DNA of 64,000 nt from Bdellovibrionia bacterium (GTDB lineage: Bacteria; Bdellovibrionota; Bdellovibrionia; Bdellovibrionales; JAGQZY01), in NCBI GenBank assembly GCA_030427805.1, contig JAUICP010000001.1, positions 310,001-374,000 on the forward strand. The letters are read 5' to 3'. The position numbers and the translations under genes were made by a program. Numbering within the stretch: position 1 is the stretch's first letter; every line of letters starts with the position of its first letter. The notes under the pieces were generated by a model. That model worked only from the letters and a program-made list of their open reading frames with translations, made no database searches and had not been told where the DNA came from. Positions 1 through 8,785 of this stretch are shown piece by piece.

Positions 1-1
1 A

Positions 2-988
2 CGGCTAAAAAAAGTAGAAAAAGAAAAATCAATTTTAGTCGATAAAATGATTCACTACAAAGCCAATGTAAAAGAAGTCGCCAAGAGAGTTGTCGAGCTA
101 GAGACTCTATTAAAAGAGCAAAATAAAATTCTACGTGAGCGACTTAAATCCCTTTACAAGGTCAGTGGTCGAGGGGTGATACAGATTTTGTTTTCGACAC
201 AAACGCCTTCTGAACTCGATAAGAACTTAAGGTTTTTTAAATTGATAACGGAACAAGACTATCAATTGGTAAGTAGCTATCGAAAAAATGTCCAACTATT
301 GGTAAACAAAAAAGAAGCCTTACAAGATCAAGTTAAAAAGCTACTGACTTATGAAGAAAAAATTAAGAGTAAAGAGGGGCAGCTAGAAGTTGTCCATAGG
401 CGGAAGCGTTCTTACTTAAAAGACATTGATAAAAAGCGAAATAAAGATATTGCTAAGCTAAAAGGAATTCGACTCAAGTCAAAAAAGTTATTCGAGGACC
501 AAGACCAAGAAGATCTCATCCAAATATTAAAGACGAGCTTTTTCGAATCGAAGGGCAAGCTACCCGTACCCGTTGCCGGAGATCTGAAGCAAGATTACGG
601 GTTAGTGACAGATGAAGAGCTCAGTACAAGAATTAGTCATAAAGGCTATTTTTATGAGAGCTTAGCCCCCATTCCTGTCTTTGCAATTGCCGACGGAGTA
701 ATAAAGTACAAGGGCGATATTCCTGGGTTTGGCCAGACAACGATTATTGATCACGGACATAATTATTATTCCGTATATTCAAATATGGGCGAAATTATTT
801 TATCTATGGGAGATTCAGTAAAGGCCGGAAGCGAGATCGGCAGCACTGGCCCTGGAGGATCAAGGTTCGATCCTGGATTATATTTCGAAATTCGACACTT
901 TTCTGAGCCACTTGATCCCGGTAAGTGGTTAAAGAAAAGAAAGCAGAGAATTGCTAAGACAAGTACTAAAGATGGAGACCAATTATGA
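2..988 (+). CDS. EnvC-like murein hydrolase activator (5' partial)
   Basis: The frame is open to the left edge of the window, so the start lies upstream and the ATG at 47 is internal. The visible N-terminal half is charged coiled coil, and the C-terminal part (from about residue 175 counted from that ATG) is a LytM/M23 fold. The zinc ligands of active M23 peptidases are not intact: a His is kept in the SHKG stretch, but the following Asp is missing and the usual HLHFE reads GLYFE. That pattern fits EnvC/NlpD-type proteins, which activate periplasmic amidases at the division septum and do not cut murein themselves. The last codons overlap the protease gene by ATGA. In many Proteobacteria envC and a ctp gene follow ftsEX, so ftsX may lie just outside the window. 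Family is well supported; the exact role is inferred. Confidence 0.8.
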   Translation, partial: RLKKVEKEKSILVDKMIHYKANVKEVAKRVVELETLLKEQNKILRERLKSLYKVSGRGVIQILFSTQTPSELDKNLRFFKLITEQDYQLVSSYRKNVQLLVNKKEALQDQVKKLLTYEEKIKSKEGQLEVVHRRKRSYLKDIDKKRNKDIAKLKGIRLKSKKLFEDQDQEDLIQILKTSFFESKGKLPVPVAGDLKQDYGLVTDEELSTRISHKGYFYESLAPIPVFAIADGVIKYKGDIPGFGQTTIIDHGHNYYSVYSNMGEIILSMGDSVKAGSEIGSTGPGGSRFDPGLYFEIRHFSEPLDPGKWLKKRKQRIAKTSTKDGDQL

Positions 989-2301
989 AGAAGCCAATTT
1001 TATTTTTACTAGCTATCGCTTTTTCAGGGCTTGTATTGATCGGAGCTTCGAGTCCTGATCGCTACACGGAGCTACAGATTTTTGCAAAAGTTCTTAATAT
1101 TGTGCAAAAGTACTACGTCGATGAGGTAGACACCAAGAAGCTGCTTCAGGGTGCCATCAAAGGAATGTTGTCGGAATTAGACCCTCATACGAACTACCTA
1201 GCGCCACAGATATACAAAGAATTCGAGTCGGAAACATCGGGTGAGTTTGGGGGGCTTGGAATCGAGATAACTATACAGAATGGCTATCTAACAGTGATTT
1301 CCCCAATTGAGGACACCCCTGCATGGAAGGCAGGGATAAAGGCGGGCGATCGCATCGTAGAAATAAATGGAGAAAGTACCAAGGGATTGAGCCTAGCTGA
1401 GGCGGCGAATCTCATGCGCGGTAAAAGGGGAAGCCCAGTGAAGCTCAAGGTACGAAGAGAGGGCGATGATGAGCCGAAATTGTTTGCTATTAAAAGAGGT
1501 CGGGTCAAAGTTAAGTCGGTCAAGTATACCGATCTTGATTCTGGATATGCTTATATTCGACTTACTAGTTTTATTGAAAACTCCGGCAAGGATTTCGGTA
1601 AGGCCATCAAGAAGCATATTGCTAAACATAAAAAAGTTTCCGGTTTAATTATCGACTTAAGAAGAAACCCTGGTGGACTACTCGATCAGGCAGTGCAAAT
1701 TAGCGACTTGTTCTTAGATAAAGGTGTCATAGTCAGCACAATTGGTAGAAACAAAAAAGAAAAAGAAGTGATCTTTGCTAAAAAATCGGGGGCTTATTCA
1801 AATTTCCCGATTATCGTTCTTATTAACGAGTTTTCCGCCAGTGCTTCTGAAATTTTGGCAGGAGCTTTACAGGATAATAAAAGAGCATTGGTGATGGGTC
1901 GTAGAAGTTTTGGAAAGGGTTCTGTTCAATCTGTTGTAAAGCTTGGCGATGGCTCGGGACTGAAAATGACTGTTGCTCGGTATTATACCCCAAATGGCAT
2001 ATCAATTCAGGCCCAGGGAATTCAGCCAGACATTGTTGTTGAAGACATTGATCCAGAGGCATTAGAAAAAGCAGTTATCCACAAGCGGGTACGTCGTGAA
2101 CAAGATATCAAGAACCATCTGGCTGCAGAAAATCAGGATGGTGCTGGGCACAGTGAAGACTATGCTCGCCCCTTTTTACAAATGCGCGCCTTGTTCAAAA
2201 ATAAAAAGAAGTTATCAAAGAGCGAGAAGTTGTTATCTACAGATTATCAAGTTCTTCAGGCCTTTAACTACTTGAGAGCTGTAGCCGCAAATAGGCAGTA
2301 G
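985..2301 (+). CDS. C-terminal processing protease, S41 family (CtpA/Prc-like)
   Basis: This is an exported serine protease that trims or degrades periplasmic proteins by their C-termini. A signal peptide covers residues 1-21. A PDZ domain lies at about 85-170 and the S41 catalytic domain at about 180-350. By alignment with Prc, the catalytic serine is Ser286 in the SASASEI motif and the lysine is Lys311 in FGKGSV, 25 residues later as in Prc. The start overlaps the stop of the EnvC-like gene by ATGA, so the two are translationally coupled. Length (438 aa) is normal for the short CtpA/CtpB class. Likely substrates are cell-wall enzymes or lipoproteins, judged from the neighbour; this is inference. 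Confidence 0.92.
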   Translation: MKKPILFLLAIAFSGLVLIGASSPDRYTELQIFAKVLNIVQKYYVDEVDTKKLLQGAIKGMLSELDPHTNYLAPQIYKEFESETSGEFGGLGIEITIQNGYLTVISPIEDTPAWKAGIKAGDRIVEINGESTKGLSLAEAANLMRGKRGSPVKLKVRREGDDEPKLFAIKRGRVKVKSVKYTDLDSGYAYIRLTSFIENSGKDFGKAIKKHIAKHKKVSGLIIDLRRNPGGLLDQAVQISDLFLDKGVIVSTIGRNKKEKEVIFAKKSGAYSNFPIIVLINEFSASASEILAGALQDNKRALVMGRRSFGKGSVQSVVKLGDGSGLKMTVARYYTPNGISIQAQGIQPDIVVEDIDPEALEKAVIHKRVRREQDIKNHLAAENQDGAGHSEDYARPFLQMRALFKNKKKLSKSEKLLSTDYQVLQAFNYLRAVAANRQ

Positions 2302-2312
2302 GTATTTAAATT

Positions 2313-3740
2313 ATGGCCACAGATATTGTATTAGTAGGTGTGCCTAAGCATATTACCAGTAATCCACCGATGGCCTTGGCCAGCTTAAAAGCTGTTTGTA
2401 CTGAACACGGGTTCAGTTCAAAATGCCTGGATTTCAATATCGAATTCTACAGAGAATTTGCCAACGATCCGGATTTCATTCATGAGATGGAACTTTACTT
2501 TCAAATAAAACTAAGACATGAACTTAAGCCTGACTATAAAAAAAGGTGGACAAATGTAATCAATGAATGGGTCAAACGCATACTCTCGTTTAAACCAAAG
2601 TTTGTTGGCCTTTCGGTGTTTAGCTTTAATACCTGTGCTTGCGCTCGAGATTTAATTCTAGCTCTTAAAGAGAAATCACCCTCTACCGAAATTATAATTG
2701 GTGGAAATGGTCTTTATGACAATTACTTTAAAGAAAATGAGTTACTTGAGCAGGGATTAATTGATTTTTACGTCAAAGGCGAAGGTGAAAAAGCTCTAAT
2801 AGATATTCTCACGGGCAAAATTGACGAACCTGGCATTAACGGTCGAAGTCCTGAGCAAATCGAGAATTTAGATGCTTTACCATTTTCAGACTTTTCCGAT
2901 TTCGACTTAGACCTTTACGACAAAAAGCTTCTACTTATTACTGGCTCGAGGGGTTGTGTGCGCAACTGTAGTTTTTGCGACGTCGGTGTTATCTGGAAGA
3001 AATTTAGATATCGCTCTGGTAAAAATCTCGCTGAAGAAATGTTTTATCAATTTCAGAGACACGGAACAAAATCGTTTTTTTATACGGACAGCCTAATTAA
3101 TGGGTCATTAAAGACCTTGCTCGATTTGTGTACCAATCTCGTTAGTTTTTACAAAGATAACAATATCGAAAAATTTGATTGGGGTGGTCAGTTTATAGTT
3201 CGTTCCCGTAAATCAATGAACGAAGAAAAGTTCAAACTTTGCGCTGAAGCTGGAATGAAGTTTGTATCAATTGGTGTGGAGTCTGGTAGTGATCGCGTAA
3301 AAGCCCATATGAAGAAAAAATTCACGAATGAGGATCTAGATTTCACGCTTGATCAGTGTGAAAAGTACGGAATTGACGTTAATTTACTATTTATTATCGG
3401 ATATCCCACAGAAACTGAGGAAGATTTTCAAGAAACCTTGGATATGCTTACGCGCTATAAAAAATATGTAGATTCGGGCACCCTCAAAAACATCAATCTC
3501 GGAAACACGCTGTCAATCCTTCCCAATACACCCTTATATGAACAAATGGGTGATCTATTAATCGAAGCTGAGGATTTAAATAATTGGCATTCTCAATTGA
3601 ATCCTGAATTAGATTTGAGACGAAGAATTGAAAGGCGAATTTTAGCCCAGGACCACGCGGAAAATCTGGGCTACATCCTGCCCGCTCGAGAGGAGCAAAG
3701 ACGCTATTTAGAGGCCCGTCTAGCGCGAATAAAAGATTAA
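2313..3740 (+). CDS. B12-binding-domain-type radical SAM protein (copy 1)
   Basis: The N-terminal 1-175 residues form a cobalamin-binding-like Rossmann region, including a GGNGLY stretch and the KGEGE motif usual in this class. The radical SAM core follows with Cys215, Cys219 and Cys222 (CX3CX2C) for the 4Fe-4S cluster. The classic DXHXXG cobalamin ligand motif is not visible, so cobalamin may be bound base-on or not at all. Substrate is unknown. The next gene is a close paralogue with the cysteines at identical positions and almost the same first codons, so the pair arose by tandem duplication. There is no clear Shine-Dalgarno site. The gene starts 11 bases after the protease stop and may be read from the upstream operon. 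Confidence 0.85.
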   Translation: MATDIVLVGVPKHITSNPPMALASLKAVCTEHGFSSKCLDFNIEFYREFANDPDFIHEMELYFQIKLRHELKPDYKKRWTNVINEWVKRILSFKPKFVGLSVFSFNTCACARDLILALKEKSPSTEIIIGGNGLYDNYFKENELLEQGLIDFYVKGEGEKALIDILTGKIDEPGINGRSPEQIENLDALPFSDFSDFDLDLYDKKLLLITGSRGCVRNCSFCDVGVIWKKFRYRSGKNLAEEMFYQFQRHGTKSFFYTDSLINGSLKTLLDLCTNLVSFYKDNNIEKFDWGGQFIVRSRKSMNEEKFKLCAEAGMKFVSIGVESGSDRVKAHMKKKFTNEDLDFTLDQCEKYGIDVNLLFIIGYPTETEEDFQETLDMLTRYKKYVDSGTLKNINLGNTLSILPNTPLYEQMGDLLIEAEDLNNWHSQLNPELDLRRRIERRILAQDHAENLGYILPAREEQRRYLEARLARIKD

Positions 3741-3764
3741 ACATCCCATACTAATGTGTATAAT
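3737..3764 (+). promoter_or_regulatory. Promoter before the second radical SAM gene
   Basis: A perfect TATAAT lies at 3759-3764 with a weak -35 (TTAAAC, 3737-3742) at 16 bases. Only 5 bases separate it from the ATG at 3770 and no Shine-Dalgarno site is present. Copy 2 may therefore be made from its own leaderless transcript. Confidence 0.45.
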
Positions 3765-3769
3765 AAATT

Positions 3770-5212
3770 ATGGTCACAGATATTGTACTAATCTCAATTC
3801 CTCTGCAAAGAATCGATACGCCACCTCTCGCCCTTGCGAACTTGAAAGCCGTATGTACAAAACATGGATTTAGTTCACAATGTATCGATTTGAATTTCGA
3901 GTTGTACAATAGTCAAACTGAGATCGATGGTTTTCTCAATGAGTTGGAGCTCTACTTTCAGGTTAAATTGGAGCACCAGTTGTCTCCAGAACACGAGAGA
4001 ATATGGAATGAGATTCTTGACTCCTGGATCACCAAGATACTTTCCCACAACCCAATACATGTAGGAATTTCGGTTTTTAGCTATAATTCGGTGGTTTGTG
4101 CGAGAGATATTATTTTTGCATTAAACAAAAGATCCCCTAAAACAAAAATTATTGTCGGCGGAAATGGCCTCTACGACACGTATATGAAAGAGGATGAGTT
4201 ACTCAGAGATGGTATTATTGATTTCTATGTTAAAGGAGAGGGTGAGGAAGCTCTTGTTAATATTTTAAAAGGTAAGGTCGATCAAGCCGGCATCAATGGT
4301 AAGGAGCCGCAGCAAATTGACGACTTAAACGATCTTCCTTTTTCGGATTTCACAGATTTTTGTTTAGAAAAGTATAATCGCTCACAGCTTCTAATCACGG
4401 GTTCCCGAGGATGTGTGCGAAAATGTAGCTTCTGCGATGTTGGAGTGATTTGGAAAAAGTATAGATATCGGTCAGGAAAGAACATCGCCGATGAAATGGT
4501 ATATCAATATAAGCAACACGGTATTCGATCTTTTGATTTTACAGACAGCTTAATTAACGGCTCACTAAAAGTTTTAGTAGATCTGTGTGAAAGTTTAGTC
4601 GAAAGCTACAAAACGATAGATGTTGGTCGGTTTGGATGGGGTGGTCAATTTATAGTCCGCTCTAGAAAGTCAATGAACGAAGAGAAGTTTCAACTGTGTG
4701 CAGATGCTGGTTTAAAATTTGTATCTATCGGCGTTGAATCTGGCAGCGATCGAGTAAAGTCCCATATGAAAAAAGAGTTTACCAATGAGGACCTTGATTT
4801 TACTCTAGAGCAATGTGAAATACACAACTTTGATGTGAACCTTCTGTTTATAATTGGCTATCCAACAGAAACCGAGGAAGACTTTCAAGACACCCTAAAG
4901 ATGCTAAAAAAATACAAGAAGTATGTAGATTCAGGGACAATCAAACAAATTAACCTAGGCAATACATTATCCATTCTTCCTAATACTCCCTTATATGATC
5001 AACTAGAAGCTTTAGAGATCAAAAATGATGACCTGGAAAATTGGCATTCTAAACTTAACCCAGATTTAGACACCCTAAAGAGAATTGAACGAAGACTTTA
5101 TGCTCAGGAGGTCGCTGAAGAGCTAGGGTACAACTTACCGCAGAAAGATGAGCAAAAACGCTTTTTTGAAGCAAAGATAAAGAAACTGAAACTCCTAAAG
5201 GGTGTTAGTTAA
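3770..5212 (+). CDS. B12-binding-domain-type radical SAM protein (copy 2)
   Basis: This is a paralogue of the gene before it, collinear over its whole length (480 against 475 aa). The N-terminal Rossmann-like domain has GGNGLY and KGEGE motifs, and the radical SAM cysteines are Cys215, Cys219 and Cys222. Differences are spread throughout, so it is an old duplication under selection and not a recent one. Keeping both copies suggests two related substrates or a heteromeric enzyme. It ends one base into the ATG of the third radical SAM gene (TAATG), so those two are coupled. The C-terminal 70 residues are rich in charged residues and resemble copy 1. Reaction unknown. Confidence 0.85.
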   Translation: MVTDIVLISIPLQRIDTPPLALANLKAVCTKHGFSSQCIDLNFELYNSQTEIDGFLNELELYFQVKLEHQLSPEHERIWNEILDSWITKILSHNPIHVGISVFSYNSVVCARDIIFALNKRSPKTKIIVGGNGLYDTYMKEDELLRDGIIDFYVKGEGEEALVNILKGKVDQAGINGKEPQQIDDLNDLPFSDFTDFCLEKYNRSQLLITGSRGCVRKCSFCDVGVIWKKYRYRSGKNIADEMVYQYKQHGIRSFDFTDSLINGSLKVLVDLCESLVESYKTIDVGRFGWGGQFIVRSRKSMNEEKFQLCADAGLKFVSIGVESGSDRVKSHMKKEFTNEDLDFTLEQCEIHNFDVNLLFIIGYPTETEEDFQDTLKMLKKYKKYVDSGTIKQINLGNTLSILPNTPLYDQLEALEIKNDDLENWHSKLNPDLDTLKRIERRLYAQEVAEELGYNLPQKDEQKRFFEAKIKKLKLLKGVS

Positions 5213-6387
5213 TGGGCAATAGTAAGACCGTTTGTTATGCACCTTTAGTTTCTAGAGTTGTTTGGCAAGATGGCAAAATTGCACCCTGTTGCGTTTATGA
5301 AGGTGATATTGGGAGCTGTAAAAATGGAGAAGGAGTCGATCAGGAGAAAATCGATCAATTACTCCGAGGACTAGAGTCCCATGGTTCAGTCAACGCTTGC
5401 CACGTTTGTTGGGAGAGAGAAAAACTGGGCTCATTTTCAACTCGCAGTGTTTATTCGGAACCGGGGACTGAGGTCAGTTTTCTTGAGTTTAATTTTTCCA
5501 GTCTTTGTCATTTAAAGTGTAGAATGTGTGACCCATCGAATAGTTCCTCCTGGTTGGCTGATCATAAAAAAATGAGTGAGACTTTAGATTTCTTGATTCC
5601 TAGTCCTGGAAAGCTCATGAAGGCCTTCGAAAGTAGGGAAGATTTAATTTCTTATTTGGACTCAATTGATATTGAAAAAGTGAAGTTTCTTATTTTTAAA
5701 GGGGGGGAACCCTTATTACACGATGAGGTGCGAACGACTCTCGAATACTTTCGAGACAAAAAATGCACGGACGTCAACATTAGCTTAAATACTAGTGGTC
5801 AAGTCCCCCATGAAAAGCTTTTACCATTTAAATTCTTCCCCAATGTGAATTTCACTATAAGTATTGAGGGTACAGGGAATCTATATAGTTACATAAGAGG
5901 TGGAAAGAAGTTTTCAATCGAAAGCCTTAATAAGAGTCTTGATCATCTTAAGTCTTATTCGAATATAAATATTATTTCAAATTCTGCAATTACGCCCTAC
6001 TCCTACTTTAATTTGGTAGAGTTATTCGACTGGATAGTAACTAATATTCCTGACAATAGTGAAAATGCAGGATTAGGAATTATATATCCTGTTACCGTTC
6101 CGGAGTATGTTAGCTACCGGGCTATTCCACAGAAATTGAGGAAAGAAGCCTATAATGTGAATTTAAAGAAACTTAGGGACTTAAATATAAGTCATACGAC
6201 TGTAGAAGAAATACATCGCCTATTGGGAGTCCTTTTGGCTCCCAATGAAGAACATGACCCCATTCTGTTACAGAGGTTTATAAAGTACACACTTTCTTTA
6301 GATCAATTAAGAGGGGAGACTATGGCTTCAGTTATTCCTGAGTACTTACCAATGGTAAATCAGTGGGAAATAAAAAAGGCTGAGTAA
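5212..6387 (+). CDS. Radical SAM protein with N-terminal twitch/SPASM-like cysteine domain
   Basis: The radical SAM motif is Cys99-Cys103-Cys106 (CX3CX2C). Before it lies a cysteine-rich segment with Cys8, Cys26-Cys27, Cys36, Cys63 and Cys66. Its DGKIAPCC stretch is typical of the auxiliary cluster domain (SPASM/twitch) that normally sits at the C-terminus. I recall an uncharacterised N-terminal-twitch radical SAM family that fits this order. A KGGEP stretch at about residue 163 fits the GGEP motif that follows the cluster in this superfamily. Auxiliary clusters are usual in enzymes that modify peptides or proteins, so a peptide substrate is possible but none is visible nearby. The start shares one base with the stop of copy 2. 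The stop codon lies inside the terminator hairpin. Confidence 0.82.
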   Translation: MGNSKTVCYAPLVSRVVWQDGKIAPCCVYEGDIGSCKNGEGVDQEKIDQLLRGLESHGSVNACHVCWEREKLGSFSTRSVYSEPGTEVSFLEFNFSSLCHLKCRMCDPSNSSSWLADHKKMSETLDFLIPSPGKLMKAFESREDLISYLDSIDIEKVKFLIFKGGEPLLHDEVRTTLEYFRDKKCTDVNISLNTSGQVPHEKLLPFKFFPNVNFTISIEGTGNLYSYIRGGKKFSIESLNKSLDHLKSYSNINIISNSAITPYSYFNLVELFDWIVTNIPDNSENAGLGIIYPVTVPEYVSYRAIPQKLRKEAYNVNLKKLRDLNISHTTVEEIHRLLGVLLAPNEEHDPILLQRFIKYTLSLDQLRGETMASVIPEYLPMVNQWEIKKAE

Positions 6388-6415
6388 AACTCAGCCTTTA
6401 TCAAAATTTTTTTTA
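6375..6415. terminator. Bidirectional rho-independent terminator
   Basis: An 11-bp perfect stem (6375-6385 with 6389-6399) has an AAA loop. A T-rich tract follows on the plus strand and an A tract precedes the stem, giving a T tract on the minus strand. It lies between the converging radical SAM and trigger factor genes and serves both. Confidence 0.85.
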
Positions 6416-6422
6416 AAAAGAA

Positions 6423-7781
6423 CTACTTAGATTCAGAATTCTCCGCCCCAGTATTCTCTTCGTCTGCAGGAGCTTCGAGTTTTTGAATTTCTTCAGAACT
6501 CATCTCAGAAACGGTTGCTTTTTCGATTAACAAATCGACAACTTTTTCTTCAGTAATTTGATGCTTGAGGCGGTTAACGCGTTCCGGATCTTTATAGAAC
6601 TCTTTAACTCTTTCAAGATCGAGACCCGACTGGTTAGCAAAGTCTTCCATCTTAGTTTGAATATCACTAGGGCTCACATCGACATTAGTGTCCTTCGCGA
6701 TTTTATCCATCAAGAAAGTAGATTGAATCATGTGCTTCGCGGTATCTTCAAAGTCTGAACCCCATTTGTCTTGATACTGCATGAAATCTTCTGGGCGCAT
6801 TCCCTGTTGCATCATTCTCTGTTGGAAATCTTGAATAAGAGCTTTCTTTTGCTCTTCGAGGAGCGACTTAGGAACTTCAACTGGGTTGAGTTCAACAAGC
6901 TTCTTTACGATACGGTTTTTCAAGTCTTCTTTGATTCGATAAGACTCATTCTTTTCCATATCTTCTTTGATCTTAGTCTTAAGGTCGTCCATACCTTCGT
7001 AGTCGCCCATTCCTTTGGCGAATTCATCATTCATTTCGGGGAGCTTTTCGTATTTAAGTTCAGTGAGTTTTACTTTAAAATCTACGGGCTTACCGGCAAC
7101 ATCTGGAGCGTGGTATTCTTCTGGAAAGCTAAGATTAATGGTCTTTTCTTCGTCGATTTTCATACCAAGAACGCCATCTTCAAAGCCAGGGATGAATGAG
7201 TTGGACCCAAGGAGAAGCTCATGTCCTTCAGCTTTTCCATTTTCTAATGGAGCGCCATTGATAAAGCCTTCAAAGTTGATGATAGCCGTATCACCATTTT
7301 TTGCGCCACGATCTTCGAGAACCGGCAGTAGTTCAGCCTTAGATTTTTGCATTTGTTCAAGAGCTCTTGTGATCTGGTCTTCTTGAATTTCGAGTTTTTC
7401 TTTTACAACTTCAAGGCCTTCATAGGTTTTCACCTCAACGTCTGGGCGAACTTCAAATGAAGCAGAGAAATTAAATGGAGCTTCTTCGGCGACATCATCA
7501 AATTGAATATCAGGCATGCTGATCGGATCCACTTTATGTTCAGTCAGTGCTTCAACATAATGCTTCTGCACAAGATCTTGAATGACATTTTGCTTTACTC
7601 TGTCTTGGTAAAGACTACGGATGGCATCAATTGGTGCTTTTCCTTTTCTAAATCCCTTAATCTCGGCATTTTTGCGGATCTCACCATAGGCAGCGAGAAA
7701 GGCCTCATTGACTTTTTCGGTTGGAACTTCAATTGTAAGTCGACGCTCCAAGTTGGAAATACTCTCCAAATTCGATTTCAT
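6423..7781 (-). CDS. tig: Trigger factor
   Basis: Trigger factor is the ribosome-bound chaperone and prolyl isomerase that meets nascent chains. The N-terminal ribosome-binding domain carries the GFRKGKAP signature near residue 43. A FKBP-type isomerase domain follows at about 155-240 (GDTAIINFEG) and then the long helical C-terminal arms. At 452 aa it has the usual length, with an acidic tail. In many bacteria tig is followed by clpP-clpX-lon. Here it is about 9 kb from that block and on the opposite strand. Confidence 0.96.
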   Translation of the reverse strand: MKSNLESISNLERRLTIEVPTEKVNEAFLAAYGEIRKNAEIKGFRKGKAPIDAIRSLYQDRVKQNVIQDLVQKHYVEALTEHKVDPISMPDIQFDDVAEEAPFNFSASFEVRPDVEVKTYEGLEVVKEKLEIQEDQITRALEQMQKSKAELLPVLEDRGAKNGDTAIINFEGFINGAPLENGKAEGHELLLGSNSFIPGFEDGVLGMKIDEEKTINLSFPEEYHAPDVAGKPVDFKVKLTELKYEKLPEMNDEFAKGMGDYEGMDDLKTKIKEDMEKNESYRIKEDLKNRIVKKLVELNPVEVPKSLLEEQKKALIQDFQQRMMQQGMRPEDFMQYQDKWGSDFEDTAKHMIQSTFLMDKIAKDTNVDVSPSDIQTKMEDFANQSGLDLERVKEFYKDPERVNRLKHQITEEKVVDLLIEKATVSEMSSEEIQKLEAPADEENTGAENSESK

Positions 7782-7809
7782 ATGTGCTCCTTGAACTTAA
7801 AGCCTTGGA

Positions 7810-7836
7810 AATATAAGTAAAACCATAGAAAATCAA
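7810..7836 (-). promoter_or_regulatory. Candidate tig promoter
   Basis: Read on the minus strand: TTGATT (7831-7836), a 15-base spacer, then TATATT (7810-7815). The spacer is short, so this is only a candidate. A Shine-Dalgarno site (AAGGAG) lies just before the tig ATG. Confidence 0.35.
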
Positions 7837-7876
7837 GAAAGCCCTGCATTTGCTAAGAACCTTGGAGGAATTACAA

Positions 7877-8785
7877 ATGTCCGCTGCCACTGACATGGAA
7901 AAAATCGACCAAGCACTCCTATTTGTAACTGGAAAAGGGGGAGTGGGGAAGTCGGCAGCGGCGGCTCTATTGGCTTTGAAGCTTGCTGAGCGGGGAAAGA
8001 AGGTTCTTCTCGTAGAATTAGGGGATGAATCTTACTACGGGGACCTCTGGGGCATTAATGCAGTAGGTCAAGCGCCGATCAAGACTGATTTTGGATTCTA
8101 TTTGTCCCAATGGACCGGCGAAAGTTGCTTACGCGAATATGTTCTTCACTACATAAAAATTGAGAGTGTCTATCGCCTCTTCTTTGAAAATCGAGTGATG
8201 TCTTCGTTTTTAGGGGTGGCGCCCGCAGTCAACGAACTATCTATTATTGGCAAACTCACTTCCAAGCTCAGAGGCGTGGGACCGGAGATGGAATTTGATC
8301 ATATTGTGGTCGATGCCTTTGCGACGGGACACTCCCTAGCACTGCTTCAGGCACCCTATGGAATGGCTCACGCCGTTAGCATGGGTCCCATGGGCAACGA
8401 AAGTCGACAAATGCAAAAGGTACTAGAAGACCCAAAGCTGATACGGTTTTTCGTTGTGAGTCTGCTCGAAGAGTTGCCTGTTGCTGAAAGTCTCGAGCTC
8501 AGTTCAAAAATTCAGTCACTCGTGGGGCAAAAGCCCGATCTTATTATCAATAAACGGATAGAGCCTCCAGTCGAGGATCAAAGGCTCCTTGAAATTATTG
8601 AAAAGGCCCAAGCACCAGAGCTGGTAGAATTCACAAGATACATTATGGGTCTTAAAGAAAGGCAAGGGGCTTTCGAAAAGGATTTGTCTGGAAAGTTTGC
8701 CCAATCCTATGCGATCCCGATGATTTATGAATCCCACCCAAAAACCTTACTTAAAAAAATGGGAGATAAATTTCGATGTCTATAG
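7877..8785 (+). CDS. ArsA/Get3-like ATPase (first of pair)
   Basis: This is a deviant Walker A ATPase of the ArsA/Get3 class, with GKGGVGKS near residue 20 and a DAFATGH segment in the place of the ArsA D-x-APTGH motif. The start is set at ATG 7877 because GGAGGA (7864-7869) stands 7 bases before it; the longer frame from a TTG at 7850 has no such site. It overlaps the second ATPase by 10 bases. Members of this superfamily work as dimers that couple ATP to release of a client (tail-anchored membrane proteins for Get3, arsenite for ArsA). No arsenic genes and no obvious client are visible here. The two unequal copies may form a heterodimer; that is inference. Confidence 0.82.
   Translation: MSAATDMEKIDQALLFVTGKGGVGKSAAAALLALKLAERGKKVLLVELGDESYYGDLWGINAVGQAPIKTDFGFYLSQWTGESCLREYVLHYIKIESVYRLFFENRVMSSFLGVAPAVNELSIIGKLTSKLRGVGPEMEFDHIVVDAFATGHSLALLQAPYGMAHAVSMGPMGNESRQMQKVLEDPKLIRFFVVSLLEELPVAESLELSSKIQSLVGQKPDLIINKRIEPPVEDQRLLEIIEKAQAPELVEFTRYIMGLKERQGAFEKDLSGKFAQSYAIPMIYESHPKTLLKKMGDKFRCL

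Noticed and set aside
6771-7386. Long plus-strand frames across the trigger factor gene
   Set aside because: They are antisense shadows of tig; the tig product matches its family over its full length.
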